From Pelagibius sp964472095 (GTDB taxonomy: Bacteria; Pseudomonadota; Alphaproteobacteria; Kiloniellales; Kiloniellaceae): DNA of 64,000 nucleotides. The notes under the pieces were generated by a model that searched no databases, was not told the DNA's origin, and saw only the letters and a list, made by a program, of their open reading frames with translations. Positions 51,753-59,884 of this stretch are shown here, one piece after another (the first letter of the stretch is position 1; each line of letters opens with the position of its first letter). The stretch lies in assembly GCA_964472095.1 (NCBI GenBank), contig CAYYIV010000011.1, positions 62,001-126,000 of the forward strand, read 5' to 3'. The position numbers were made by a program, and so were the translations under genes.

Positions 51753-52757
51753 ATGAAGAATCTGTTTTCGAAGGCGCTCGGCGCGGCGGCAGGGGCGGGC
51801 CTGCTGCTGACGGCCGGCGCTGCCGTCGCCGCCGACGCGGTGACGATCCAGCTGAAGTGGGTGACCCAGGCCCAGTTCGCCGGCTACTACGTGGCCCAGG
51901 ACAAGGGCTTCTACGAGGAAGCCGGGCTCGACGTCACCATCAAGCCGGGCGGCCCGGACATCGCCCCGCCGCAGGTCATCGCCGGCGGCGGTGCCGACGT
52001 CATCATCGATTGGATGCCCTCGGCCCTGGCGTCGCGCGAGAAGGGCGTGCCGCTGGTCAACATCGCCCAGGTCTTCGAGAAGTCGGGCATGATGCTGACC
52101 TGCCGCAAGGACAGCGGCATCACCAAGCCGGAGGAATTCGCCGGCCATACCCTTGGCGTCTGGTTCTTCGGCAACGAGTATCCCTTCCTGTCCTGGATGG
52201 CCAAGCTCGGCATCCCGACGGAGGGCGGCGAGGACGGCGTGACGGTGCTGAAGCAGGGCTTCAACGTCGACCCGATCCTGCAGAAGCAGGCGGCCTGCGT
52301 CTCCACCATGACCTACAACGAGTACTGGCAGATCATTGACGCCGGCCTCACCGAGAACGATCTCATCGTCTACAAGTACGAGGACCAGGGCGTTGCCACC
52401 CTCGAGGACGGCCTCTACGTGCTGGAGGACAGCCTCAAGGACCCCGCCTTCGTCGACAAGATGGCGCGCTTCGTGAAGGCTTCGCTGAAGGGCTGGGACT
52501 ACGCCCGTCAGAACCCCGACGAGGCGGCCGACATCGTGCTGGAGAACGACGCCACCGGCGCCCAGACCGAGAAGCACCAGAAGCGCATGATGGGCGAGAT
52601 CGCCAAGCTGCTCGGCACCGAGAAGCTCGGCTACCTGGATCCGGCCGACTACGAGCGCACGGTCGACACCCTGCTCTCCAACGAGTCGACCCCGGTCATC
52701 ACCAAGAAGCCGGAAGGCGCATGGACCCACGAGGTCTGGGACAAGGCGACGATGTAA
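51753..52757 (+). CDS. ABC transporter substrate-binding protein, NMT1/THI5-like
   Basis: The protein has 334 residues with a signal peptide ending GAAVAADAV. It belongs to the NMT1/THI5/SsuA group: TIQLKWVTQAQFAGYYVAQDKGFYEEAGLDV, IKPGGPDIAP and DWMPSALASREKG. The first of these closely follows the pyrimidine-precursor-binding ThiY/THI5 pattern, so a pyrimidine ligand is reasonable. It ends the operon and is followed by a strong terminator. Confidence 0.93.
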   Translation: MKNLFSKALGAAAGAGLLLTAGAAVAADAVTIQLKWVTQAQFAGYYVAQDKGFYEEAGLDVTIKPGGPDIAPPQVIAGGGADVIIDWMPSALASREKGVPLVNIAQVFEKSGMMLTCRKDSGITKPEEFAGHTLGVWFFGNEYPFLSWMAKLGIPTEGGEDGVTVLKQGFNVDPILQKQAACVSTMTYNEYWQIIDAGLTENDLIVYKYEDQGVATLEDGLYVLEDSLKDPAFVDKMARFVKASLKGWDYARQNPDEAADIVLENDATGAQTEKHQKRMMGEIAKLLGTEKLGYLDPADYERTVDTLLSNESTPVITKKPEGAWTHEVWDKATM

Positions 52758-52787
52758 GGTTTTCCCGAAGCCGATTGCGGCGGACGG

Positions 52788-52822
52788 AAAGGGGGAGCGC
52801 CTGATGGTGCTCCCCCTTTTTT
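52788..52822 (+). terminator. Rho-independent terminator of the pyrimidine transport operon
   Basis: Stem AAAGGGGGAGC / GCTCCCCCTTT with a 10-base loop, followed by a T-run. It lies about 30 bp after the binding-protein gene. This is the clearest intrinsic terminator in the window. Confidence 0.92.
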
Positions 52823-52865
52823 ATTGATCTTTTATGGCTCAAGTATCTGATAAAACAAAAAAGCC

Positions 52866-52910
52866 CCTCATCCTGAGGAGGCCGCGCAAGGCGGCCGTCT
52901 CGAAGGATGG
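52866..52910 (+). repeat. Palindromic intergenic repeat, family A copy 6
   Basis: A single forward unit, CCTCATCCTGAGGAG to GTCTCGAAGGATGG, with core GGCCGCGCAAGGCGGCC. It sits between the terminator and the 3' end of the convergent reductase gene. Confidence 0.78.
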
Positions 52911-52917
52911 GCCGTCC

Positions 52918-53925
52918 CTAGCTCGCCTTCTGCAGCGTCACGCCGGCCTGTTCCATCAGCATGGTCTTGTTGAGGAGCTTCACGCAGGCGTAGACCGCCT
53001 CGATGGCCGGCGAGGGGACCTCGACCAGCTTGCCCATCTCCAGGATGGCGCCGATGAGCGCCTCGGTCTCCAGCGAGCGGCCGGCCTCGACGTCCTGCAG
53101 CATGGAGGTCTTGTGCTTGCCGACCGACTGCGCGCCCTCGATGCGTTTCTCAATGGTGTGGCGGAAGGTGACGCCGAGCTTCTCGGCGATGGCTTGCGCT
53201 TCGGCCATCATGCTGGCGGCGAGGCCGCGGGTCTCCGGAAAGGTGCAGATGTCCTCCAGCGTCGCGTGGGTGAGCGCGCTGATGGGGTTGAAGGAGAGGT
53301 TGCCCCAGGCCTTCAGCCAGATCTCCGAGCGGATATCGTCGAGCACCCGCGAGCGGAATCCGGCCGCGACCAGCAGGTCATGGAGCTTCTGCACCCTTGC
53401 GCTCTCAGAACCGTCGAGCTCGCCGACCGGGAAGCGGTCGCCCTCGACGTGCTTGACCACGCCGGGTTCGGTGACAGCCGCCGCCGGATAGACCACGCAG
53501 CCGACGATGCGATCGGACGGGATGTGGCGGGCGAGCAGGCCGGAGGGATCGAGGCTCTTCAGCTGGGTGCCGTTCAGCGGTCCCTTCAATTTGTGGAAGT
53601 ACCACCAGGGCATGCCGTTCTGCACGGTCACGATCATGGTGTCGTCGTCCAGCAGCTTGCCGACGTCGCGGGCGACCTGGTCGAGGAAGTGCGCCTTCAC
53701 GGCCAGGATCACCAGGTCCTGCGGCCCGGCCTCCGCGGCGGTACCGACGGCCTTCAGCGTCGCGACCTGCTCGCTGCCGTCCTCCCAGATCAGCTTCAGG
53801 CCGTCCTTCTGGATCGCCGCCAGGTGCGCGCCCTGGTCGATGACCGTGACGTCGTTGCCGGCCAGGGAGAGCTTGGCAGCCATCAGGCCGCCGATGGCGC
53901 CGGCGCCTACCACACAGATTCTCAT
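52918..53925 (-). CDS. 2-Dehydropantoate 2-reductase family protein (PanE/ApbA-like)
   Basis: The protein has 335 residues. The NADP site GAGAIGGLMAAKLSLAG is at residues 7-23, VTVQNGMPWW corresponds to the conserved QNG, and the C-terminal helical domain has the catalytic Lys region SEIWLKAWGNLSFNP. It is somewhat longer than typical PanE. It is followed by nothing on its strand but shares a transcription unit with the FAH-family gene 10 bp upstream. A ketopantoate role fits the family; in this context another 2-keto acid is also possible. Confidence 0.9.
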   Translation of the reverse strand: MRICVVGAGAIGGLMAAKLSLAGNDVTVIDQGAHLAAIQKDGLKLIWEDGSEQVATLKAVGTAAEAGPQDLVILAVKAHFLDQVARDVGKLLDDDTMIVTVQNGMPWWYFHKLKGPLNGTQLKSLDPSGLLARHIPSDRIVGCVVYPAAAVTEPGVVKHVEGDRFPVGELDGSESARVQKLHDLLVAAGFRSRVLDDIRSEIWLKAWGNLSFNPISALTHATLEDICTFPETRGLAASMMAEAQAIAEKLGVTFRHTIEKRIEGAQSVGKHKTSMLQDVEAGRSLETEALIGAILEMGKLVEVPSPAIEAVYACVKLLNKTMLMEQAGVTLQKAS

Positions 53926-53935
53926 GGTCGTGTCC

Positions 53936-54709
53936 TCACTGGTTCACGTAGCTGTTGGTGAGCTCGCCGATGCCCTCGATGGCGATGGTCACCTGGTTGG
54001 TCGGCTCCTTCATCGATCCGACGCCGATGGAGGTGCCGCAGGCGATGATGTCGCCGGGCATCAGCGTCATGTCGTGGGACAGCAGGCTGACCAGCCTGTG
54101 CGGCGGGAAGATCATGTCCGAGACCGGGTAGTTCTGCCGCTCGTCGCCGTTCAGCACGGTGCGCACCGAAAGGCCCAGGGGATCGATCCCGGTGGCGATC
54201 ACCGGCCCGAAGGCGCCGAAGCCGTCGAAGCTCTTGGAGCGGGTCCATTGGGCAAAGGTCGGATCCTTCTGGATGATCTTTGCGGCCGTCACGTCGTTCA
54301 CGCAGGTGTAGCCGAAGATATGCGCGGCGGCCTCGCTCTCGGAGATCGCCGTCGCGCGCTTGCCGATGACGATGCCGAGCTCGCCCTCGTAGACCACCGG
54401 GCCGTCGTAGGTCTTGGGGCGGCGGATCGTGGTGCCGGGCGCCGTGAAGGCGTTGGACGCCTTCAGCAGGAACAGCGGCTCCGGCGGCTCGGCGACCTCC
54501 AGCTTGGCGGCCAGCGCATGGAAGTTGTTCCACAGGCAGATGAACTTGCCGGGATCGCAGGGCGTCATCAGCTCGACGTCGGCCAGCTTCACCGTCTGGC
54601 CGGTCGGGGCGGCACCGTCGAAGATGTCGCCCGAATAGACCTTGAGGCTGTCGCCTTCAAGCTGGCCGTAGCCGACAGAGCCGGCCCGGCGGAATCGCGC
54701 CCAGCGCAT
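53936..54709 (-). CDS. Fumarylacetoacetate hydrolase family protein
   Basis: The protein has 257 residues from ATG 54709 behind GGGAGGA. The metal-binding residues are in VVYEGELGIVIGK, and further FGYTCVNDVTAAKIIQ and AQWTRSKSFDGFGAFGPVI are hallmark FAH segments, with GDIIACGTSIGVG near the end. Enzymes of this fold hydrolyse or decarboxylate 1,3-diketo or 2-hydroxy-dienoic acids. It is co-transcribed with the PanE-like gene. Substrate unknown. Confidence 0.92.
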   Translation of the reverse strand: MRWARFRRAGSVGYGQLEGDSLKVYSGDIFDGAAPTGQTVKLADVELMTPCDPGKFICLWNNFHALAAKLEVAEPPEPLFLLKASNAFTAPGTTIRRPKTYDGPVVYEGELGIVIGKRATAISESEAAAHIFGYTCVNDVTAAKIIQKDPTFAQWTRSKSFDGFGAFGPVIATGIDPLGLSVRTVLNGDERQNYPVSDMIFPPHRLVSLLSHDMTLMPGDIIACGTSIGVGSMKEPTNQVTIAIEGIGELTNSYVNQ

Positions 54710-54862
54710 ACGTTCCTCCCTTTGTTATTTTGGAAAAGCCTACCATTTTTATTGCCAACTGCCGACAGTCGAAGCGGCCCGAAAAGCAGACCGGTTGCTT
54801 ACATTCCTGGCACCCGCAGGCGCGTCAGTGGTGACCGCACGGGCCGCTCAACCCCCAAGCTC

Positions 54863-54949
54863 GTCATCCTCGTGCTTGTCACGAGGATCCATGGCGCCGC
54901 TTGGCGCCCGGCCTCTCCCATGGATCCTCGCAACAAGTGCGAGGATGAC
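54863..54949. repeat. Palindromic intergenic repeat, family B copy 2
   Basis: An 87-bp unit from GTCATCCTCG to GCGAGGATGAC, with a GGCGCC core, in the 310-bp gap before the class V aminotransferase end. I see nothing else in that gap. Confidence 0.82.
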
Positions 54950-55019
54950 ATTCGGGGATGTGGCCGCGCTTGCGCGAAGCTGCCGGCGGCAGGTGGCGGC
55001 AGAGCAGGGACCAGCGTTC

Positions 55020-56249
55020 CTACAGCGAGGCGTCGAGCGCCTTCATCAGCTTCTCGATCTCCTCCGGCGCGGTGTAGTGCACGAAGGAGACGCGCAGGAC
55101 GCCGGCCTCGGGGTCGAGGCCGAGGGCCTGGACGACGCGGTAGCCGTAGAAGTGGCCGGCGCCGGCGGCGATGCCGCGCTCGGTGAGGTCGGCCAGCACC
55201 TCGGCCGCCGGCTTGTTCTTCGTGTGGATGGCGACCGTCGGCGCGCGCTCGGCCGGATCGGTCGGCCCGATCACCCGGAGGTCGTTGCGCTGCCTGAGCC
55301 AGTCGAGCAGCGGCGCCGCCAGTTCCATCTCGTGGGCGCGCATGAGGTCGTGCACCCGGCGGCCGCGCTCGGCGGCATCGGCGTCGTTCTTGAAATGGTG
55401 CGCGTGCAGGGCGTCGAAGTAATCGGCGATGCCGGCCGAGGCGGCGATCTGCGCGTGGTCCGGCCCGGCCGGCGTCAGCTTCTTCAGGATGCTGCCGGCG
55501 TTGAAGAAGTGCGCCTGGTTGGGCAGCCGCTCGGCGAGGGCGCGCTTCACCACCATCAGGCCCTGGTGCGGCCCGTAGGTCTTGTAGAGCGAGAAGAGGT
55601 AGATGTCGGCGCCCAGCGCCGTCACGTCCGGCAGCCCGTGCGGCGCATAGGAGACGCCGTCGACGCAGGTGACCGCGCCGGCCGCCCGCGCTTTGGCACA
55701 GATCTCCGCCACGGGGTTCACATGGGCGACGATGTTCGAGCAGTGCGGGAAGGCGACCAGCCTGGTCTTCGTGCTCAGCAGCCTGTCGAGCCCGGCGGGG
55801 TCGAGCCGCCCGCTCTCAGGGTCGACCTGCCACTCGCGCACCACGATGCCGCTGTCGGCGAGGCGCCGCCAGGCGCCGGAGTTGGCCTCGTGGTCCTGGT
55901 TGGTGACCACGATCTCGTCGCCCGGCTTCAGCATCTGCCGGAAGGCCTGCGCCAGCACGTAGGAGTTCTGGCTGGTCGAGGGCCCGAAGTGCACCTCGTC
56001 GGTGGCGACGTTCAGGTAGCCGGCCAGCCTTGCGCGGGCTTCGTCCATCTCCTCGCCGGCGCGCTTCGAGGCCGGGAAGGGGCCGTAGGGCTGCACCTTG
56101 GTCTCGCGGTAGAAGCGGTTGAGACGCTCGATCACCGCACCGCAGGCATAGGACCCGCCGGCATTCTCGAAGAACGCCCAGTCCTTCAGGGAGGGCTCGG
56201 AGAAGGCGGGAAACTGGGCGCGGACGAAGGAAAGGTCGAGGGAGGGCAA
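55020..56249 (-). CDS. Class V PLP-dependent enzyme, cysteine-desulfurase-like but lacking the catalytic Cys
   Basis: The protein has 409 residues starting at TTG 56249, preceded by GAGGAAACC; no ATG occurs nearby. PLP site: FSLYKTYGPHQG with Lys223, CVDGVSYAPHG with the PLP-contacting Asp, and NQDHEANSGAW. It resembles SufS/CsdA, but the loop where those have RTGHHC reads GAGHFYGYR, so no sulfur-carrying cysteine is present. It is therefore more likely an aminotransferase, lyase or epimerase of the fold. It lies between two family B repeats. Confidence 0.88.
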   Translation of the reverse strand: MPSLDLSFVRAQFPAFSEPSLKDWAFFENAGGSYACGAVIERLNRFYRETKVQPYGPFPASKRAGEEMDEARARLAGYLNVATDEVHFGPSTSQNSYVLAQAFRQMLKPGDEIVVTNQDHEANSGAWRRLADSGIVVREWQVDPESGRLDPAGLDRLLSTKTRLVAFPHCSNIVAHVNPVAEICAKARAAGAVTCVDGVSYAPHGLPDVTALGADIYLFSLYKTYGPHQGLMVVKRALAERLPNQAHFFNAGSILKKLTPAGPDHAQIAASAGIADYFDALHAHHFKNDADAAERGRRVHDLMRAHEMELAAPLLDWLRQRNDLRVIGPTDPAERAPTVAIHTKNKPAAEVLADLTERGIAAGAGHFYGYRVVQALGLDPEAGVLRVSFVHYTAPEEIEKLMKALDASL

Positions 56250-56326
56250 GATGGTTTCCTCAGATAAGAAAGGCGTATGAAACGGTTGACTGCAGGAGGC
56301 ACAGGCCGCCTGCCACCTCCCATATT

Positions 56327-56413
56327 GTCACCCTCGCACTTGTTGCGAGGGTCCATGGGAGAGGCGGGGCGTCTGGCAGCACGATGGATTCTCGCAACAA
56401 GTGCGAGAATGAC
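56327..56413. repeat. Palindromic intergenic repeat, family B copy 3
   Basis: An 87-bp unit from GTCACCCTCGC to GCGAGAATGAC. The core differs (GGCGGGGCGTC) from copies 1 and 2. It separates the class V enzyme and cytosine deaminase genes. Confidence 0.8.
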
Positions 56414-56484
56414 AAGAGGAGGTGAGGGAAGCGCCGGTGCGAGACACGGACAGGCTGTAGGGCTGGCGCAGCTGGCTCATGAGA

Positions 56485-57753
56485 CTACTTCAGAAAATCC
56501 ACTGCCTCATTCCCCAGCACCTTCAACTGCGCCTGCACCGGCGGGGTCTCGGCGATCACCTTGCCGCGGCGGATGACGAAGAGGCGGGCGGGCTTCAGGC
56601 GCAGGGCCTCCAGCACGTCGCCGGCCTGCAGGATCACCATGTCGGCGTGGCAGCCGGGCGCCAGGCCGTAGTCTTCCAACTGCAGGGCTTTGGCGCCGTT
56701 CTCGGTGACGGCGGCGAAGCAGGCTTTCTGCTCGGTGACGCCGGTCATCTGGCCGACGTGGAGGCCCATGTGAGCGACCTCCAGCATGTCGTGGCTGCCG
56801 AGCGGATACCACGGGTCCATGACACAGTCGTGGCCGAAGGCGACGTTGATGCCCTGCTGCAGCAGCTCCTTCACCCGGGTCATGCCGCGCCGCTTGGGGT
56901 AGGTATCGTGGCGGCCCTGCAGGGTGATGTTGATGAGCGGGTTGGCGACGGCATGCACGCCGGCCTCATGCATCAGCGCCATCAGCTTGGTCACGTAGTA
57001 GTTGTCCATGGAGTGCATGGAGGTGAGGTGCGAGCCGGTGACGCGGCCCTGCAGGCCCAATCGCTGTGTGTGATACGAGAGGCTCTCGATATGGCGCGAG
57101 AGCGGGTCGTCGCTCTCGTCGCAATGCATGTCGACCGGCAGGCCGCGCTTCGCCGCAATCTCGCAGAGCTGGCGGACGGACTCCGCGCCTTCGGCCATGC
57201 TGCGCTCGAAGTGGGGGATGCCGCCGACCACGTCGACGCCCCTGTCGAGCGCGCGCTTCAGGTTCTCGGGCGACTTCCCATAGCGCAGGTAGCCGTCCTG
57301 CGGGAAGGCGACGAGCTGCAGGTCGATCCACTCCTTCACCTCTTCGCGCACCTCGAGAAGCGCATCAACGGCAAGAAGTCGGTCGTCGCAGATGTCGACG
57401 TGGCTGCGGATGGCCAGGGTGCCGCGGGCGATCGACCAGCGGCAGAGGGCCAGCGCCCGCTGCTTCAGCGCCTCGACGGTCAGCTCCGGCTTCAGCTCGC
57501 CCCAGAGCGCGATGCCCTCCAGCAGCGTGCCGCTCTGATTCAGCCGCGGCAGGCCGAGGCTCAGCGTCGCGTCCATGTGGAAGTGGCTGTCGACGAAGGG
57601 CGGCGAGACCAGGTGGCCACCGGCGTCGATCTCCTGCCGCGCCGGCGCGTCGATCTTCGGCCGCACCTCGGTGATGCGGCCGTCCTGCACGGCGATGTCG
57701 CGGCCGGTCTCGCCGGAGGGCAGGGTGGCATTGCGGACGATGAGGTCGAGCAT
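56485..57753 (-). CDS. codA: Cytosine deaminase (CodA-like amidohydrolase)
   Basis: The protein has 422 residues. Metal ligands: DSHFHMD (His57, His59), MHCDESDD mid-protein and FGHDCVMDPWYPLG with the metal Asp. The last motif and the following HMGLHVGQM closely follow E. coli CodA. It deaminates cytosine to uracil, feeding the PreTA pathway encoded nearby. Relatives in this family also use isoguanine or other rings, but the context supports cytosine. Confidence 0.9.
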   Translation of the reverse strand: MLDLIVRNATLPSGETGRDIAVQDGRITEVRPKIDAPARQEIDAGGHLVSPPFVDSHFHMDATLSLGLPRLNQSGTLLEGIALWGELKPELTVEALKQRALALCRWSIARGTLAIRSHVDICDDRLLAVDALLEVREEVKEWIDLQLVAFPQDGYLRYGKSPENLKRALDRGVDVVGGIPHFERSMAEGAESVRQLCEIAAKRGLPVDMHCDESDDPLSRHIESLSYHTQRLGLQGRVTGSHLTSMHSMDNYYVTKLMALMHEAGVHAVANPLINITLQGRHDTYPKRRGMTRVKELLQQGINVAFGHDCVMDPWYPLGSHDMLEVAHMGLHVGQMTGVTEQKACFAAVTENGAKALQLEDYGLAPGCHADMVILQAGDVLEALRLKPARLFVIRRGKVIAETPPVQAQLKVLGNEAVDFLK

Positions 57754-57780
57754 CAGACGACTCCAGCGAAAAGCTTCGCC

Positions 57781-57818
57781 GTTCGAGACGGCCCCTTCGG
57801 GGCCTCCTCAGGGTGAGG
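57781..57818 (-). repeat. Palindromic intergenic repeat, family A copy 7
   Basis: Reverse unit GTTCGAGACGGCC to TCCTCAGGGTGAGG with core GGCCCCTTCGGGGCC. It pairs with copy 8 across an 11-base spacer. Confidence 0.75.
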
Positions 57819-57829
57819 CTCTTTTCTTA

Positions 57830-57870
57830 CCTCATCCTGAGGAGCCGCGTCAGCGGCGTCTCGAAGGATG
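57830..57870 (+). repeat. Palindromic intergenic repeat, family A copy 8
   Basis: Forward unit CCTCATCCTGAGGAG to GTCTCGAAGGATG, lying between codA and the 3' end of the permease operon. Confidence 0.76.
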
Positions 57871-57880
57871 CGCAGCAGCT

Positions 57881-58822
57881 TCATCGCTCGCCCTTGCGGA
57901 ACGGCACCAGCAGGGCGCGCGGGTAGGCGGCGCGCCGCGACATCACGATCATCGCCAGGATGCTCAGCACGTAGGGCATCATGAGGAAGAACTGGTAGGG
58001 AATGAAGGCGGAGGAGGCCTGCTGCACGCGGATCTGCAGCGCTTCGAAGGCGGCGAAGAGCAACGCGCCGGCCAACGCCTTGCCCGGCCGCCAGGAAGCG
58101 AAGATCACGAGGGCGATGCAGATCCAGCCACGCCCGTTGATCATGCCGATGTAGAAGGCGTCGAACACCGAAATGGTGAGGAAGGCGCCGCCGACCGCCA
58201 TGAAGGCGCTGCCCAGCATGACCGCCGCGGTACGCAGGCGGTGCACGTCGATGCCCTGGGCCTCCACCGCCAAGGGGTTCTCGCCGACCATGCGGACGGC
58301 AAGGCCGAGCGGCGTGCGGTAGAGAGCATAGCCGACCACCGGCACCAGCGCGAAGGCGAGGTAGGTGAGCGGGCTCTGGGTGAACAGCACCTGGCCGAGG
58401 TAGGGAATCTCCGACAGGCCGGGGATCGGATAAGGCTTGAAGGGCTCGATCTTCGGCGGCGTGGTCACGTTCGGCAGCAGCATGCGGAAGGCGAAGTAGC
58501 TGAGCGAGGTGGCCAGCAGGGTGATGCCGATGCCGGTCACATGCTGGGAAAGGCCGAGGTAGACGCTGAAGACGGAGTGCAGCAGGCCGAAGAGGGCGCC
58601 GGCCGCGGCCGCGACCAGCACGGCGGTCCAGAGGTCGCCGCCCTGGTAGACCCAGAACCAGGCGACCAGCGCGCCCATCGTCATGATGCCCTCGATGCCG
58701 AGGTTCAGCACGCCGGCGCGTTCGCAGATCAGCTCGCCCAGGGTGCCGAAGACCAGCGGCGTGGCCATGCGCACCAGGGCGCTCCAGAAGCCCAGCGTGA
58801 CGAAGATCTCGAGGAGGTCCAT
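57881..58822 (-). CDS. ABC transporter permease, BMP/nucleoside type (NupQ-like)
   Basis: The protein has 313 residues with about eight membrane helices. It shows TPLVFGTLGELICERAGVLNLGIEGIM, the conserved opening of the BPD_transp_2 family used by nucleoside and purine importers, and RTPLGLAVRMVGENPLA. It is the last gene of the minus-strand importer operon (bmp, ATPase, permease, permease). Confidence 0.93.
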   Translation of the reverse strand: MDLLEIFVTLGFWSALVRMATPLVFGTLGELICERAGVLNLGIEGIMTMGALVAWFWVYQGGDLWTAVLVAAAAGALFGLLHSVFSVYLGLSQHVTGIGITLLATSLSYFAFRMLLPNVTTPPKIEPFKPYPIPGLSEIPYLGQVLFTQSPLTYLAFALVPVVGYALYRTPLGLAVRMVGENPLAVEAQGIDVHRLRTAAVMLGSAFMAVGGAFLTISVFDAFYIGMINGRGWICIALVIFASWRPGKALAGALLFAAFEALQIRVQQASSAFIPYQFFLMMPYVLSILAMIVMSRRAAYPRALLVPFRKGER

Positions 58823-58834
58823 CTGTCGATGCCC

Positions 58835-59884
58835 CTAGCGCAGCCGCGGCCGGAAGCGCACGAAGAGCACGCTCGCCAGCACCAGCAGCAGGGCCGTCGC
58901 GGTCAGCACGTCGGCCAGGTAGTTGGAGATCGACATCGCCCGGCTCATGGCGTCGGCGCCGTTGTAGATGGCGGCCACGAAGATCGCGGCGGCGATGACG
59001 CCGAGCGGGTGCAGGCCGGCCAGCATGGCGACGGCGATGCCGGTGTAGCCGAAGCCCGGCGAGAGATCGAGCGTGAGATAACCTTTCAGCCCGGCCAGCT
59101 CGCAGACCCCGGCCATGCCGGCGAGGCCGCCGGAGAGCAGGGCGGTGCGCAACACCGTGGCACCGATGGGAATGCCGGCGAAGGCTGCCGCCTCCGGATT
59201 GTGGCCGACGGCGCGGATCTGGAAACCCCAGCGGGAAAATCGGATGAAAGCCCAGGCGAAGATCGCGAAGGCTACCGCCCAGATCAGGCCGGAATGCATG
59301 CGCATGCGCGGCACCAGCGGGCTCAGCACGCCCTCGTCGATGATCGGCGCGGCCTGCGGCCAGCCCATGGCGAGGGGATCCTTCCAGGGCCCGAACAGCA
59401 GGTAGTTGGCGAAGAGGATGACCACGAAGTTCAACAGCAGGGTCGTCACCACCTCGTCGACGCGCAGTTTCAACTTGAGGATCACCGGCAGCAGCAACAG
59501 CAGTCCGCCGGCGACGGCGCCGACGAGGAAGAGGAAGGGCACCATGAGCAGCGGCGGCAGGGTGACCAGGCCGGTGCCGAAGTAGGTGGCCGCCAGGGCA
59601 CCGGCATAGAGCTGGCCTTCGCCGCCGATGTTCCACAGCTTGGCGCGGAAGGCGACGGCCGCGGCAAGGCCGGTGAAGATCAGCGGCGCCGCCCGGGTCA
59701 GCGTCTCGGTGACCGCGAAGACCGATCCGAAGGCGCCCCTGAGCAGGGCCTGGTAGGCCTCCAGAATCGGTGCGCCGGCCCAGACGATGAGCAGGGCGCA
59801 GAAGGCGAAGGCGAGGGCGACAGCCGCGATCGGCGCGGCGATGTTCAGCCAGAAGGGAACATGGGCGCGCGGTTCAAGCCGCAT
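58835..59884 (-). CDS. ABC transporter permease, BMP/nucleoside type (NupP-like)
   Basis: The protein has 349 residues; ATG 59884 overlaps the ATPase stop by 11 bases. It contains eight to ten helices, with PLIFTGLAAAVAFRAKLWNIGGEGQ and RFSRWGFQIRAVGHNPEAA, the diagnostic loops of the first permease in YufP/NupP systems. It forms the channel with the 57881 product. Confidence 0.93.
   Translation of the reverse strand: MRLEPRAHVPFWLNIAAPIAAVALAFAFCALLIVWAGAPILEAYQALLRGAFGSVFAVTETLTRAAPLIFTGLAAAVAFRAKLWNIGGEGQLYAGALAATYFGTGLVTLPPLLMVPFLFLVGAVAGGLLLLLPVILKLKLRVDEVVTTLLLNFVVILFANYLLFGPWKDPLAMGWPQAAPIIDEGVLSPLVPRMRMHSGLIWAVAFAIFAWAFIRFSRWGFQIRAVGHNPEAAAFAGIPIGATVLRTALLSGGLAGMAGVCELAGLKGYLTLDLSPGFGYTGIAVAMLAGLHPLGVIAAAIFVAAIYNGADAMSRAMSISNYLADVLTATALLLVLASVLFVRFRPRLR

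Noticed and set aside
55020..56249. Annotation as cysteine desulfurase (SufS/CsdA)
   Set aside because: The loop that should hold the catalytic cysteine reads GAGHFYGYR, and no suf or isc genes are nearby.
54795..56267. A 490-codon plus-strand frame through the class V aminotransferase
   Set aside because: Begins in family B repeat sequence and continues as an antisense shadow without domain features.
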